A stretch of 64,000 nt of DNA, from the NCBI RefSeq assembly GCF_013416525.1, contig NZ_JACCEM010000014.1:23775-87774 (forward strand). Reading direction: 5' to 3'. Below are positions 1-8,511 of the stretch, in pieces. Both the position numbers and the translations under genes were made by a program. The first letter of the stretch is position 1. Each line of letters opens with the position of its first letter. The notes beneath the pieces were generated by a model. The model was not told the origin of the DNA, made no database searches, and saw only the letters and a list, made by a program, of their open reading frames with translations. This stretch comes from Parapusillimonas granuli (GTDB taxonomy: Bacteria; Pseudomonadota; Gammaproteobacteria; Burkholderiales; Burkholderiaceae_B).

Positions 1-1370
1 ATCAGGCGGTCCATCACCTGGATCAGGTTGTCCCGCTGCTGCGGCGTGAACATCCAGCCTTTCTTGCTCATCGTGGCGGCGTGGCCCAGCAGGCCTTGCG
101 TCGCCACGCCGGCGGCATGCGCCATGTTGGACGAAAAGCTCAGTATTTCCTCACGCCGGCGGTTGTCGTCCTGGTTCATGGTTTCCGGATCCAGCGTGGC
201 CAGGTAGGCGGTGATGTGGTTTTCCAGGCGGCTGACCGCGTTGTTGACGTAGCGGGCGTGGGCCACCCGGTGCCGGCTGTCGCGCAGAAAGCCCGCGCGG
301 GCGATGCCCAGCAGGTTCTGGGCCATGTCGGCGATGCGCAGGGCTTCGCGCGCCGCGTTGCCCAGGGCGATGGCCGGCACTTCGTGCGCGGACTCGTCCA
401 GGTACTGGGGCCGGGAAGGATCGTCGGGGTCGGCGCGCTTGGGCAGCAGGCGTATCAGCAGCTTGGAATAGGGCGTGAGCAGCGGCAGGAAGATCATGGC
501 CACCGCCACGTTGAACAGCGTATGGAAATTCGCCACGGCGCGGGACGGGTCGTCGCTGAGCGCGTCCATGAGATCCGGCAGCCAGGGCAGGGCCGGCAGC
601 GCCAACAGACAGCCGGCGATGCGCGTGCCCAGATTGCCCAGCGGCAGCCGCTTGCCCGCGGGGTCGTCGCCGGCGCCCGCTTCCAGCATGGGATTGATGG
701 CGGTGCCCAGGTTGGCGCCCAGCACCAGCGCACAGGCCAGCTGCGCGCTGATCAGCTGGTGGTGGGCCAGCGACATGATCAGCACCACGACCGCCAGGCT
801 GGAATGGGCGGCCCACGCCAGCGCGGCGGCGAGCAGCAGGGCGATCACGGGCTGGCCCGACAGCGCCTCGAGCGCGATTTCGAGCAGGTGGGCGTCCTGC
901 AGGGGCGCGAACATCAGGACGAGTTCGTGCAGGGCCAGCAGAAGCAGGCCCAGGCCGATGAAGAGCCGGCCCAGGTCGCGCTTGCGGCCGGGCTCGTAGC
1001 GGCGGAACAGCCATACGCCGATCAGTATCAATGAGGGCGCGAGCGCGGTGAGGTTGAAGGAGAGCAGCTGCACGATGATGGTCGTGCCGACGTTCGCGCC
1101 CAGCATGGCCGCCAGGCCGGGAACCAGGCTCAGCAGGCCGCTGGCGGCGAAGCTGGTGATCATGAGGCCGGTCGCGGTGCTGCTCTGCACGGCCGAGGTG
1201 ATGGCCAGCCCGGCGAAGAAGGCCCGCGCCCGGGTGCTGAGGGCGCGGCCCATCCAGGTCCGCAGGGCTGCGCCGAAGGCGCGCTGCACGCCGCTCTGGA
1301 CCATGTGGACTCCCCAGATGAGGAGGGCGACGAAGCCGCCGAAGTTCAGAAGTCCGACAATATCGCTCAT
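1..1370 (-). CDS. Na+/Pi cotransporter family protein (partial, C-terminus off the left edge)
   Basis: An inner-membrane Na+-coupled phosphate carrier of the NptA/PF02690 type, which takes up phosphate or balances it. About 456 residues are visible and no stop is reached before base 1, so the 3' end lies outside the window. The N-terminal half is a run of hydrophobic segments carrying the diagnostic duplicated motif: QSSTAT at residues 62-67 followed by GANVGTT at 91-97, and a second, degenerate copy (HSSLA, then LGANLGT) in the second repeat. The visible C-terminal part is hydrophilic and helical (DMAQNLLGIARAGF and after), as in family members with a PhoU-like tail. The start is the ATG at 1370. 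It is divergent from the lipoprotein gene at 1524. Confidence 0.88.
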   Translation of the reverse strand, partial: MSDIVGLLNFGGFVALLIWGVHMVQSGVQRAFGAALRTWMGRALSTRARAFFAGLAITSAVQSSTATGLMITSFAASGLLSLVPGLAAMLGANVGTTIIVQLLSFNLTALAPSLILIGVWLFRRYEPGRKRDLGRLFIGLGLLLLALHELVLMFAPLQDAHLLEIALEALSGQPVIALLLAAALAWAAHSSLAVVVLIMSLAHHQLISAQLACALVLGANLGTAINPMLEAGAGDDPAGKRLPLGNLGTRIAGCLLALPALPWLPDLMDALSDDPSRAVANFHTLFNVAVAMIFLPLLTPYSKLLIRLLPKRADPDDPSRPQYLDESAHEVPAIALGNAAREALRIADMAQNLLGIARAGFLRDSRHRVAHARYVNNAVSRLENHITAYLATLDPETMNQDDNRRREEILSFSSNMAHAAGVATQGLLGHAATMSKKGWMFTPQQRDNLIQVMDRL

Positions 1371-1465
1371 CGGTGCATGATAAACCACCCAAGACCGCGC
1401 AACCGCCGCCCTTGCGCCTTTCTCCATTCTGGGCCATGATCCTGTTGCTATGAGACCATTGTTGT

Positions 1466-1471
1466 TACAAT
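1466..1471 (+). promoter_or_regulatory. possible -10 element for the lipoprotein/SMase D pair
   Basis: TACAAT lies 53 bases upstream of the lipoprotein ATG in the divergent gap 1371-1523. A TTGCTA 15 bases upstream could serve as the -35, but that spacing is short. Weak call from pattern only. Confidence 0.3.
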
Positions 1472-1523
1472 TTGCAGCCTCCATCGCATCCTGAGACATC
1501 GCGCCGAGAAGAACCCGTCACTT

Positions 1524-2675
1524 ATGAAAAAAGTCGCCATCGCACTGATTGCCATCGCATCGGCCGCCACGCTCGTCGGGTGTTCCGACGGCGGTGGCGG
1601 CTCGTCGGGCAATGCCGCCGTCCCCAGCGAAGACAGTCCAACCTACTTCTATGGCCCCAAGAACCTGGCCGTCCATAAAATAGCCGGCGCTCCGGATGCC
1701 TTGCTGCGTATTCTCAATGAGAATGACACGCTGACCACTTGCGCATCCAACGGCATGGGCGAACTTTCAAATTGCGGAATCGATGAACTGGACGGCGCCG
1801 ACGTCGTGCATCAGATGGTGGTGAATCCGCGCACCGGCTCCGTGTATTTCCTGCAGGACAGCACCGATTCCGTCCTCGTCTGCGACGGGGCCCGGGGCGC
1901 ACTGTCTTCCTGCAAGCCCTCAACGGGCGGCGGGGCCTTCAAAGACCCGTCCTCCTTGGCCCTCAACGATACCGGCACGGTGGCCTACGCCACCAATGAA
2001 GACGACACGCTCACCGTGTGCCAGGTGCTGGGCGACGGCGGTTTCAGCAGTTGCACGGTAACCGACGTGAACGGCGCCCTGGATACGCCGGTCCAAGTCG
2101 GCCTGGCCTCCGGAGACTACGGCACGCATGCCTTTTTCCTGAACGGTGAAACCAAATCCATGATCACCGGCTGCACTTTGGCGCCCGGCGGCATGCCAAG
2201 CGCCTGCCAGGCCCAAAGCAACGAGCTGTTCACCGCTCCCGCCACCATGGCTTTTTCGCCCAACGGAAAGTATGCCTATATCGGCAATGTCGACGACAGT
2301 ATCGTGGCTTGCCGCATCGGCAACGATGCTTCGCTTTCAGCCTGCGTCGCGACGGAAGCCGGGGAACAGGAAATCTTTGCCGGAATTCAAAAAATCGCGG
2401 TCGACGCCGACGGCACCAATCTTTATGCCGTCAGCGCCCGCAATAGCCGCGTCACACATTGCAAGCTGAAGAATGGCGGCGCCGAACTGTCGGATTGCAA
2501 TCCCTACAGTATCGAAGGGTTCATGCTCACGACCGATCTCGCGCTGAACGAGAACCTCGGATCGGCGTCTTTGTTCCTCACCAGCCTGTACAACGATACC
2601 GTTTATGGCTGCGCGCTCGAGCCGAATGGCGGTTTCGGCGAAAGCTGCGTTGGCACGCGTTTCATGGAGCAATAG
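1524..2675 (+). CDS. predicted lipoprotein with seven Cys-x(9-11)-Cys hairpins, beta-propeller-like
   Basis: I do not recognise a named family. The 383-residue product begins with a lipoprotein signal (MKKVAIALIAIASAATLVGC; lipobox LVGC, lipidated Cys20), then a Gly/Ser linker. The rest is built of seven repeats, each ending in a strand-Cys-turn-Cys unit such as TLTVCQVLGDGGFSSC, SIVACRIGNDASLSAC and TVYGCALEPNGGFGESC. Between them lie stretches like MAFSPNGKYAYIGN and LALNDTGTVAYATN, which resemble blades of YVTN/lactonase-type propellers. Seven blades with one Cys pair per blade suggest a disulfide-stapled seven-bladed propeller; this is inference. It should sit on the outer or inner membrane facing the periplasm or surface. 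The next gene starts 8 bases after its stop, so the two are probably co-transcribed. GC looks somewhat lower than in the housekeeping genes. Confidence 0.8.
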   Translation: MKKVAIALIAIASAATLVGCSDGGGGSSGNAAVPSEDSPTYFYGPKNLAVHKIAGAPDALLRILNENDTLTTCASNGMGELSNCGIDELDGADVVHQMVVNPRTGSVYFLQDSTDSVLVCDGARGALSSCKPSTGGGAFKDPSSLALNDTGTVAYATNEDDTLTVCQVLGDGGFSSCTVTDVNGALDTPVQVGLASGDYGTHAFFLNGETKSMITGCTLAPGGMPSACQAQSNELFTAPATMAFSPNGKYAYIGNVDDSIVACRIGNDASLSACVATEAGEQEIFAGIQKIAVDADGTNLYAVSARNSRVTHCKLKNGGAELSDCNPYSIEGFMLTTDLALNENLGSASLFLTSLYNDTVYGCALEPNGGFGESCVGTRFMEQ

Positions 2676-2683
2676 GAAGTTCC

Positions 2684-3763
2684 ATGGCCTCTTCCCCTAT
2701 GACTTCAATAACGAATCCCGCTCAGAACATGATCCGAAAACTCCTGCTGGCCTGCCTGCTGCCGCTATGGCTGTTTCCGGCCATGGCTCAAGGCGAAACG
2801 CTTTACTACAACATCGCTCACGCGATCAATCACTCCAAATACATCGACTGGGCGGTGCAGGAAGGCGCCAATGCAATCGAGGCGGACCTGCGCTTCAGCG
2901 ACAGCGGCGAGGTGGTCAAGTTCCAGCATGGCGCGCCGTGCGAGTGCAAGTTTCTTCGATTTCTGGGCAAGCTGCCCAGGGTGATATGGAACGAGACCGA
3001 TATCTGTCGCCAGATGGTGAAGGTCGACCCGCTTTTCATTCCCGATCCGAAGAAAGGGAAAGTGGAAAGAATCCGGTCGGGAGACGATGCATGCCTGGTC
3101 CATGAGACGGCGCCCAGCTTCATGAATACGCTCGCCAGGAATCCGTCGATCGCGCTGTTCATCGTCGACAGCAAGGTCGGGGACAGCGTGGCGGACAATG
3201 ACACCGCGAAGGCCGCGGCGGGAAACAACGTCATTGCGACGCTGATCGAAGAACTCTTCGAAAAGGACTACAAAGGAAACGTGATCGTCGGTGTGGACAA
3301 GGCGTCGCATCAGGCCTATATCAAGGCCGCCGCGGCTGCCGCGCGCGGCACGAAGTACGAGGACCGCATCTACTTCAGCTTCGACGAAACAGGCGTCCTG
3401 CGGGGCTGGATAACCGGCGTGCAGAAGTGGCTGCTGGGCAGCCCGGTGGAACGCACCATCGAGCTGCTGCACCGCCTCGCTCCGGACAAAGGCGTTTACG
3501 GCAATGGCATCTCGGCCAACCTGGAGGTGATCGGCGGCTTGACGGATACCTTCCGGGCAGGTGTCGCAGCCGAACGGGGAGGCAGGCTTCGCATGAACTA
3601 TATCTGGACGCTGGACGCCAGAAACCCAATGGATCACTACCTGTCCCTGGGCGTGCGGGGGATCATGACCAATAGCCCCAGGACGCTGAAAGAGGTCATG
3701 CAGACTTACCTGGTCCCGCTTCCGAACGGGCGGCGCATGGCGCGCCCGGGAGACCCGCTGTAA
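2684..3763 (+). CDS. secreted sphingomyelinase D / phospholipase D-type toxin homologue
   Basis: Homologue of the sphingomyelinase D/phospholipase D toxins of Loxosceles spiders and Corynebacterium, which cleave the head group of sphingomyelin or lysophospholipids using Mg2+ in a GDPD-like TIM barrel. Numbering from the second in-frame ATG (2729), the key residues line up: catalytic His31 (AHAIN), Glu51 and Asp53 of EADLRF (metal), His67 (FQHGAPCEC, with the CxC of the catalytic loop), Asp147 and Lys149 (IVDSKVGD), Trp293 (NYIWTLDAR) and GIMTN at 311-315. His31-Glu51-Asp53 spacing equals that of the spider enzyme. A signal peptide (MIRKLLLACLLPLWLFPAMA) predicts export. The ATG at 2684 has AGGAAG upstream; the ATG at 2729 gives the cleaner signal peptide (344 aa), so the start is uncertain. 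It follows the lipoprotein gene by 8 bases. Family assignment is from motif recognition; substrate and toxicity are unknown. Confidence 0.85.
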   Translation: MASSPMTSITNPAQNMIRKLLLACLLPLWLFPAMAQGETLYYNIAHAINHSKYIDWAVQEGANAIEADLRFSDSGEVVKFQHGAPCECKFLRFLGKLPRVIWNETDICRQMVKVDPLFIPDPKKGKVERIRSGDDACLVHETAPSFMNTLARNPSIALFIVDSKVGDSVADNDTAKAAAGNNVIATLIEELFEKDYKGNVIVGVDKASHQAYIKAAAAAARGTKYEDRIYFSFDETGVLRGWITGVQKWLLGSPVERTIELLHRLAPDKGVYGNGISANLEVIGGLTDTFRAGVAAERGGRLRMNYIWTLDARNPMDHYLSLGVRGIMTNSPRTLKEVMQTYLVPLPNGRRMARPGDPL

Positions 3764-3794
3764 GCTTCCGAGCGCAAAAGCTCGATTCCGTCAG

Positions 3795-3816
3795 GGCCTG
3801 TCCGCGCGGACGGGCC
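3795..3816. terminator. hairpin after the SMase D gene
   Basis: GGCCTGTCCGC and GCGGACGGGCC pair over 11 bp with one G-U pair and essentially no loop, 31 bases after the stop at 3763. There is no T-run, so it may be a terminator core or a remnant. Confidence 0.4.
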
Positions 3817-3818
3817 TC

Positions 3819-4151
3819 TTGCCGCTGTCGCTCCTGCCGGCCATCGCCAAAGGCGACACGCTCTACTACAACGTCGCCCATGCGATAAAAAGCCGTCCTC
3901 AACCCGCAGAATTACTTCCCCAGTTTGGGCGCATTCCAGAATTGGAACGTGGAGAACCGGCGACAGCAGAACTTTTGGCCAGACATCTTCCGAAGTCGCA
4001 TGTGATCAAGACGTTGAACTCCATTCTCGTTGAGGAAATCGTGCCTGATGCGCGACCGTCCGGGGCCAAGGACCGCCGTGCATTGCCTGTCGCCGGCAAC
4101 GACTTGCGCGCAAGGAAAACCGCCAGCGTGATGGCACTGGAGCCATGGTGA
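3819..4151 (+). pseudogene. chimeric remnant: 5' end of a second SMase D copy joined to an NAD(P)-binding (F420-reductase-like) fragment
   Basis: The 490-base gap 3764-4253 holds this broken piece. Bases 3819-3889 match 2759-2829 of the neighbouring SMase D gene (56 of 71 by hand count); in protein, LPLSLLPAIAKGDTLYYNVAHAI against LPLWLFPAMAQGETLYYNIAHAI has 17 of 23 identical, so it is the signal-peptide end and catalytic-His strand of a paralogue. Similarity stops abruptly after GCGATAAA. The frame stays open, but from about residue 50 it reads as an unrelated fragment (ELLARHLPKSHVIKTLN, DARPSGAKDRRALPVAGND) typical of the middle of NADPH-dependent F420 reductase-like dinucleotide-binding proteins. 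It ends after VMALEPW without the rest of that domain. The 110-codon frame opens with TTG at 3819. Neither half could fold alone, so I call it a remnant rather than a gene. Confidence 0.6.
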
Positions 4152-4159
4152 AATGAAAA

Positions 4160-4189
4160 AGGGGCCGGGCCCAGGCGGGCCCTGGCCCC
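4160..4189. terminator. GC-rich hairpin upstream of the main convergent terminator
   Basis: GGGGCCGGGCCC and GGGCCCTGGCCCC pair imperfectly around AGGC. With 4201-4236 it forms a tandem pair of hairpins between the remnant and folE2. Confidence 0.4.
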
Positions 4190-4200
4190 GGGACCAAGCA

Positions 4201-4236
4201 AAACGGGCCGGGCTCCGCATGGGGCCCGGCCCGTTT
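4201..4236. terminator. bidirectional rho-independent terminator
   Basis: AAACGGGCCGGGC and GCCCGGCCCGTTT form a perfect 13-bp stem with a 10-base loop. The A-run on one side and T-run on the other let it act in both directions. It sits 17 bases from the folE2 stop. Confidence 0.8.
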
Positions 4237-4253
4237 GGCTCGCCGGCTGCGAA

Positions 4254-5063
4254 TCAGCCTTCGACCACGGCGTAGGCGGAATGATTGTGTATGGATTCGA
4301 AATTCTCCGCCACGACCCGGTAGCGGCGCAGGCCGGACAGCCGCTTGAGCCGGTCCGCGACATCGCGCACCAGGTCTTCGACGAATTTCGGATTCTCATA
4401 GGCGCGCTCGGTGACGAATTTCTCGTCGACGCGCTTCAGCAAGCCCCACAGCTCGCAGGACGCCTGGCGCTCGACCTCGTGGATCAGGGCTTCGGGGTCG
4501 GCCAGGCGGGGGTCGCCATACGCCACGGTGGCCGTGACGTGCGAGCGCTGGTTGTGGGCGCCGTATTCCGAGATCGCCTTGGAGCATGGGCACAGGCTGG
4601 TCACGGGTACCAGCACCGAGAGCTCGAACTCGATGGATTCGGGGTTTTTCCCCACCCGGGCGGCCCAGGTGAGCTCGTAGTCCATGAGGCTTGCGACGCC
4701 CGAGACCGGAGCCGTCTTGTTCAGGAAGTAGGGGAAGGATGCCGTCATGTCGCCGCGTTCGGCATTGAGCAGGGGCAGCATCTTGCGCGCCATGTCGCAG
4801 AACCCGGCCGGCGTCATCGGCGTCTGGCGGTGTTCTTCCAGCAGCGCGACGAAACGCGACATATGCGTGCCTTTTTCGTGCGCGGGCAAGGCGACGGTGA
4901 GTTCCCAGTTGGCGACGGTCGGCATGGCCGTGCCGTCGCGCATGGAGATCAGCATGGGATGGCGCACCCCTTTGACACCCACCCGCTGGATCGCAATGTG
5001 ACGCGTGTCTAGGCTGCTTTGGACGTCGGGCATGGCGACAACGGGATCAATCAGTGTATTCAT
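4254..5063 (-). CDS. folE2: GTP cyclohydrolase FolE2 (GCYH-IB)
   Basis: Converts GTP to 7,8-dihydroneopterin triphosphate, the first step of folate (and queuosine) synthesis, in the cytoplasm. The 269-residue length fits the prokaryote-specific GCYH-IB family, which is unrelated in sequence to FolE and uses metals other than zinc. Family hallmarks are visible: the conserved Cys stretch [20 protein letters not shown] about residues 157-176, RHP near residue 34, and the C-terminal [13 protein letters not shown]. The start is the ATG at 5063, which puts the [15 protein letters not shown] leader before the conserved region. In many bacteria folE2 is zinc-regulated; no certain Zur box is visible here. 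It is a single gene between a terminator and dxs, same strand as dxs, 167 bases downstream. Confidence 0.95.
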   Translation of the reverse strand: MNTLIDPVVAMPDVQSSLDTRHIAIQRVGVKGVRHPMLISMRDGTAMPTVANWELTVALPAHEKGTHMSRFVALLEEHRQTPMTPAGFCDMARKMLPLLNAERGDMTASFPYFLNKTAPVSGVASLMDYELTWAARVGKNPESIEFELSVLVPVTSLCPCSKAISEYGAHNQRSHVTATVAYGDPRLADPEALIHEVERQASCELWGLLKRVDEKFVTERAYENPKFVEDLVRDVADRLKRLSGLRRYRVVAENFESIHNHSAYAVVEG

Positions 5064-5081
5064 TTAAACGAAACCTCTGTA

Positions 5082-5104
5082 ACGCCGCCTGGCGAACGCG
5101 GCGT
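5082..5104. promoter_or_regulatory. folE2: 7-bp stem in the folE2 leader
   Basis: ACGCCGC (5082-5088) and GCGGCGT (5098-5104) pair perfectly around a 9-base loop, 19-41 bases upstream of the folE2 ATG. The rest of 5064-5230 is AT-richer than its surroundings and includes an imperfect inverted repeat around 5147-5175 (TTAACCC ... GGGATTA) that could be an operator. Function is unknown. Confidence 0.3.
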
Positions 5105-5230
5105 AAATTACGGTCAACAAATCATTATGCTGCACCCGAGCACCGATTAACCCTATAACCATAATGGGATTAGGGCTGAATGAGACTGGACGCGGGAAGG
5201 CATCGGCCCTGGTCATTTATACACCCATAT

Positions 5231-7105
5231 TCAGGAGCCTGCCCGCTCATTATTGAACATTTCGGCAAAATGCGCGCGAATGGACGCCTGCATGCCTTCG
5301 GCATCCAGGCCTAGCCCGGCCAGGATGGCCGCCTGCTCGCCGTGATCGATGAAGCGGTCGGGCAGGCCCAGCTGCAGCACGGGGCGGTCGATGCGCTCGC
5401 GGCTGAAGAATTCCAGCACGGCGCTGCCCGCGCCCCCCATGACGGCGCCTTCTTCGACGGTGACGAAAGCCTGATGCGATTGCGAGAGTTCCCGGAGCAG
5501 GGCTTCGTCCAGCGGCTTCACGAAGCGCATGTCGACCAGGGTGGCATCGAGCGCGTCGGCGGCCTTGCCGGCGGCGACGGCCAGCGTGCCGAACGCCAGT
5601 ATGGCGATGCGCCCGCCCTGGCGCCGAACCACGGCCTTGCCCAGCGGCACGGTGTCCAGGCCTTCGGAAACGGTCGCCCCCGAACCGCTGCCGCGGGGAT
5701 AGCGGACCGAAGCCGGCCCCGGATGCTGGTAACAGGTGCTGAGCAGCAGCCTGGCCTCGTTTTCGTCGGAAGGCGTGGCCACCACCATGTTCGGGATGCA
5801 GCGCAAATACGCGATGTCGTAATTGCCCGCGTGCGTGGCGCCGTCCGCGCCCACGATGCCGGCGCGGTCGAGCGCGAACGTGACGTCCAGGTCCTGCAGG
5901 GCCACGTCGTGGATGAGCTGGTCGTAGGCGCGCTGCAGGAAGGTGGAATAGATGGCCACGACCGGCTTCTGGCCTTCGCAGGCCAGGCCGGCGGCGAACG
6001 TCACCGCATGCTGCTCGGCGATGCCGACGTCGAAGTAGCGGGCGGGAAAGCGCTGCTCGAATTCGACCATGCCGCTGCCCTCGCGCATGGCCGGGGTGAT
6101 GCCGACGAGGCGCGCGTCGGACTGCGCCATGTCGCACAGCCAGCGCCCGAAGACCTGGGTGAAGGTCTGTTTGGTGGGCGCCTTGGGCTTTTGTATGCCC
6201 ACGCTCGGGTCGAACTTGCCCGGACCGTGATAGAGCACCGGGTCGGCTTCCGCCAGCTTGTAGCCCTGGCCCTTGCGCGTCACCACGTGCAGGAACTGGG
6301 CCCCGCCCAGCGCCTTCAGGTTTTCCAGCGTGGGGATCAGGGCGTCCAGGTCGTGGCCGTCGATGGGGCCGACATAATTGAAGCCCAGCTCCTCGAACAG
6401 CGTGGCCGGCGACATCAGGCCTTTTGCGTGGCCCTCGACGCGCCGCGCGAACTCGAGCATGGGCGGCACGTGCTGCAGGACCGCCCGGCCGACGTTCTTG
6501 GCGGCGGCGTAGAACCCGCCCGACATCAGGCGCGCCAGATAGCGGTTCAGCGCCCCCACCGGCGGCGAGATCGACATGTCGTTGTCGTTCAGGATCACCA
6601 GCATATTGACGCCCGGCGTGACGCCGGCATTGTTCAGCGCCTCGAAGGCCATGCCGGCCGTCATGGCACCGTCGCCGATCACGGCGATGTGCTGGCGGTC
6701 GCGCTTGGCGTTGCGCGACGCGACCGCCATGCCGAGCACGGCGGAGATGGACGTGGACGAATGCGCCGTCCCGAATGCGTCGTATTCGGACTCGCAGCGC
6801 CTGGGAAAGCCCGAGATGCCGCCCTGCTGCCGCAGCGTGGACATCTGTTCGCGCCGGCCCGTCAGGATCTTGTGCGGATAGGACTGGTGCCCGACGTCCC
6901 AGACGATGCGGTCGTCGGGGGTGTTGAATACGTAGTGCAGGGCGATGGTGAGCTCCACCGTGCCCAGATTGGAGGATAAATGGCCACCCGTCCTGGAGAC
7001 CGATTGCAGGACGAATTCCCGCAATTGCGTCGCGATGCCATCGAGCTCGGATCGGTCCAGCTTGCGCAAGTCGGCTGGTGTCTTGATGTTTTCTAGGGAA
7101 GCCAT
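5231..7105 (-). CDS. dxs: 1-deoxy-D-xylulose-5-phosphate synthase
   Basis: Thiamine-diphosphate enzyme that condenses pyruvate and glyceraldehyde 3-phosphate to DXP, the entry step of the MEP isoprenoid pathway (also feeding thiamine and pyridoxal synthesis). It is 624 residues, the normal length. Visible are the N-terminal [19 protein letters not shown] with the substrate-binding His, the ThDP motif [18 protein letters not shown] followed by NDNDMSIS, the central transketolase Pyr domain ([16 protein letters not shown] with the catalytic Glu) and the C-terminal transketolase domain. The start ATG is 7105. It is the last gene of the minus-strand set xseB-ispA-dxs, 73 bases after ispA, a conserved arrangement in betaproteobacteria. 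Confidence 0.97.
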   Translation of the reverse strand: MASLENIKTPADLRKLDRSELDGIATQLREFVLQSVSRTGGHLSSNLGTVELTIALHYVFNTPDDRIVWDVGHQSYPHKILTGRREQMSTLRQQGGISGFPRRCESEYDAFGTAHSSTSISAVLGMAVASRNAKRDRQHIAVIGDGAMTAGMAFEALNNAGVTPGVNMLVILNDNDMSISPPVGALNRYLARLMSGGFYAAAKNVGRAVLQHVPPMLEFARRVEGHAKGLMSPATLFEELGFNYVGPIDGHDLDALIPTLENLKALGGAQFLHVVTRKGQGYKLAEADPVLYHGPGKFDPSVGIQKPKAPTKQTFTQVFGRWLCDMAQSDARLVGITPAMREGSGMVEFEQRFPARYFDVGIAEQHAVTFAAGLACEGQKPVVAIYSTFLQRAYDQLIHDVALQDLDVTFALDRAGIVGADGATHAGNYDIAYLRCIPNMVVATPSDENEARLLLSTCYQHPGPASVRYPRGSGSGATVSEGLDTVPLGKAVVRRQGGRIAILAFGTLAVAAGKAADALDATLVDMRFVKPLDEALLRELSQSHQAFVTVEEGAVMGGAGSAVLEFFSRERIDRPVLQLGLPDRFIDHGEQAAILAGLGLDAEGMQASIRAHFAEMFNNERAGS

Positions 7106-7178
7106 ACGAATCAGTCTGTTCAGTCAACCGGCATTTTAAGCCGCGTGCCGGCGGCCGGGATGGTACGGGTATGCCGCA

Positions 7179-8093
7179 TCAGCGGTCGCGCCCCACGATG
7201 TAGTCCGCGATGCTTGCCAGGTGCGCCGCCGACGGCCCCAGGGGCAGTAGGGCGGCATGCGCCTGGGCATGGAGGGACTGCAGCAGGTCGCGCGACCCGT
7301 CCATGCCCATGATGGAAACATAAGTGGGCTTGTTCTCGGCGGCGTCCTTGCCCGCGGTTTTCCCCAGCGTGGCGGTATCGGCCGTGACGTCCAGTATATC
7401 GTCTACCACCTGGAAAGCCAGGCCGATGGCGGCCGCATAGGCCTCCAGGCCTTGCCGCACGGCGGAGCCGGCGCCCGCCACGATGCCGCCCAGCAGCACG
7501 CTGGCCTCCAGCATGGCGCCGGTCTTCATGCTGTGCATCAGCTTGAGTTCCTCGCCGCTGAGCGCCAGGCCCACGCTTGCGCAGTCGATGGCCTGGCCCC
7601 CGACCATGCCCAGGCTGCCGGCCGAGCGGGCCAGCAACTGGGTGGCCTGGACGATGAGCGCCGGCGCGATCGGCATCAGCCCGAGGAGCTCGAAGGCCAG
7701 CGGCTGCAGCGCGTCGCCCGCCAGCATGGCGTTGGCCACGCCGAACTTCACGTGCGCCGTGGGGCGGCCGCGCCGCAGCTCGTCGTCGTCCATGCAGGGC
7801 AGGTCGTCGTGCACGAGCGAATAGGCGTGGATGAGCTCGACCGCCGCGGCGGCGTGATCGAGCGCGATTTCCTGGGCGGACGCGGCTGTGCCCGACTGCA
7901 GCGAGGCTTCGCCCGCGGCGTAGACCAGCGCCGCCCTGATCCGCTTGCCGCCGCCCAGAACCGCGTAGCGCATGGCTTCATGCAGCGTGGGCGGAACCGC
8001 CGTGACGGGCGGCAGGAACTGGTCGAGCACGGTTTCGATGTGCTGCACGCGGTCGTCGAGCCAGGCCGGGAAATCGATGGTGTGGCGCCCCAT
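7179..8093 (-). CDS. ispA: (2E,6E)-farnesyl diphosphate synthase
   Basis: Short-chain trans-prenyltransferase making farnesyl diphosphate from IPP and DMAPP/GPP, used for quinones, undecaprenyl carriers and, through hpnCDE elsewhere in this window, squalene. It is 304 residues. The first Asp-rich motif DDLPCMDDD is at 96-104 and has the two-residue expansion typical of bacterial FPP synthases; the second, DDILD, is at 231-235. GGGKRIR at 48-53 binds IPP diphosphate. The start ATG (8093) lies 2 bases beyond the xseB stop, so translation is probably coupled. Confidence 0.96.
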   Translation of the reverse strand: MGRHTIDFPAWLDDRVQHIETVLDQFLPPVTAVPPTLHEAMRYAVLGGGKRIRAALVYAAGEASLQSGTAASAQEIALDHAAAAVELIHAYSLVHDDLPCMDDDELRRGRPTAHVKFGVANAMLAGDALQPLAFELLGLMPIAPALIVQATQLLARSAGSLGMVGGQAIDCASVGLALSGEELKLMHSMKTGAMLEASVLLGGIVAGAGSAVRQGLEAYAAAIGLAFQVVDDILDVTADTATLGKTAGKDAAENKPTYVSIMGMDGSRDLLQSLHAQAHAALLPLGPSAAHLASIADYIVGRDR

Positions 8094-8095
8094 GG

Positions 8096-8392
8096 CTACT
8101 CCTGGTCGCCGGAGAGGTCGTCCAGCGGCTTGAGAAGATTGTCTTGCAACACCTTGACCTGCTGTTCCGCGTGATCGAGCCGGCGCTGGCAGATCTTCAC
8201 CAGTTCCACGCCGCGCTCGTACGCGGCCAGGGATTGATCCAGCGCGAGCGTGCCGTTTTCCATCTGGGCAACCAATGCTTCGAGCTGGGCCAGCGCGGTC
8301 TCGAAATCCTGGGGCAGCTCGCCCGCCTTGCTTTGCGCCATGCCGGTGTCCGAAGGTGTAGCCATGTCAGTGTGGTCCATGAACGTTTCCAA
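8096..8392 (-). CDS. xseB: exodeoxyribonuclease VII small subunit
   Basis: Small helical subunit of exonuclease VII, which degrades single-stranded DNA to oligonucleotides with XseA (not in this window). The conserved core is DFETALAQLEALVAQMENG, then LDQSLAAYERGVELVKICQ and LDHAEQQVKVL. At 98 residues it is slightly longer than the usual 70-80 because of a poorly conserved N-terminus. The ATG at 8392 is the longest start; internal ATGs (codons 5, 10, 18) are possible. It is first in the xseB-ispA-dxs set. Confidence 0.92.
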   Translation of the reverse strand: METFMDHTDMATPSDTGMAQSKAGELPQDFETALAQLEALVAQMENGTLALDQSLAAYERGVELVKICQRRLDHAEQQVKVLQDNLLKPLDDLSGDQE

Positions 8393-8511
8393 TAAGCTTG
8401 CGCGCCCGCGGCGCTCCGCCCCTATTCGGCGGCACTGGCCAAATTGTACGGGAAGCCGGGCCCCGGCGCCCGAACCCGAGCGCCCGGGCTAACCAAACAA
8501 CACACTAAGTC

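Noticed and set aside
2459..2683. Longer N-terminal extension of the SMase D gene back to 2459
   Set aside because: It lies inside the lipoprotein gene in another frame and would destroy the signal peptide.
5250..7127. Arg/Gly/Pro-rich 600-codon frame overlapping dxs
   Set aside because: Out-of-frame reading of dxs with no start signal or recognisable domain.
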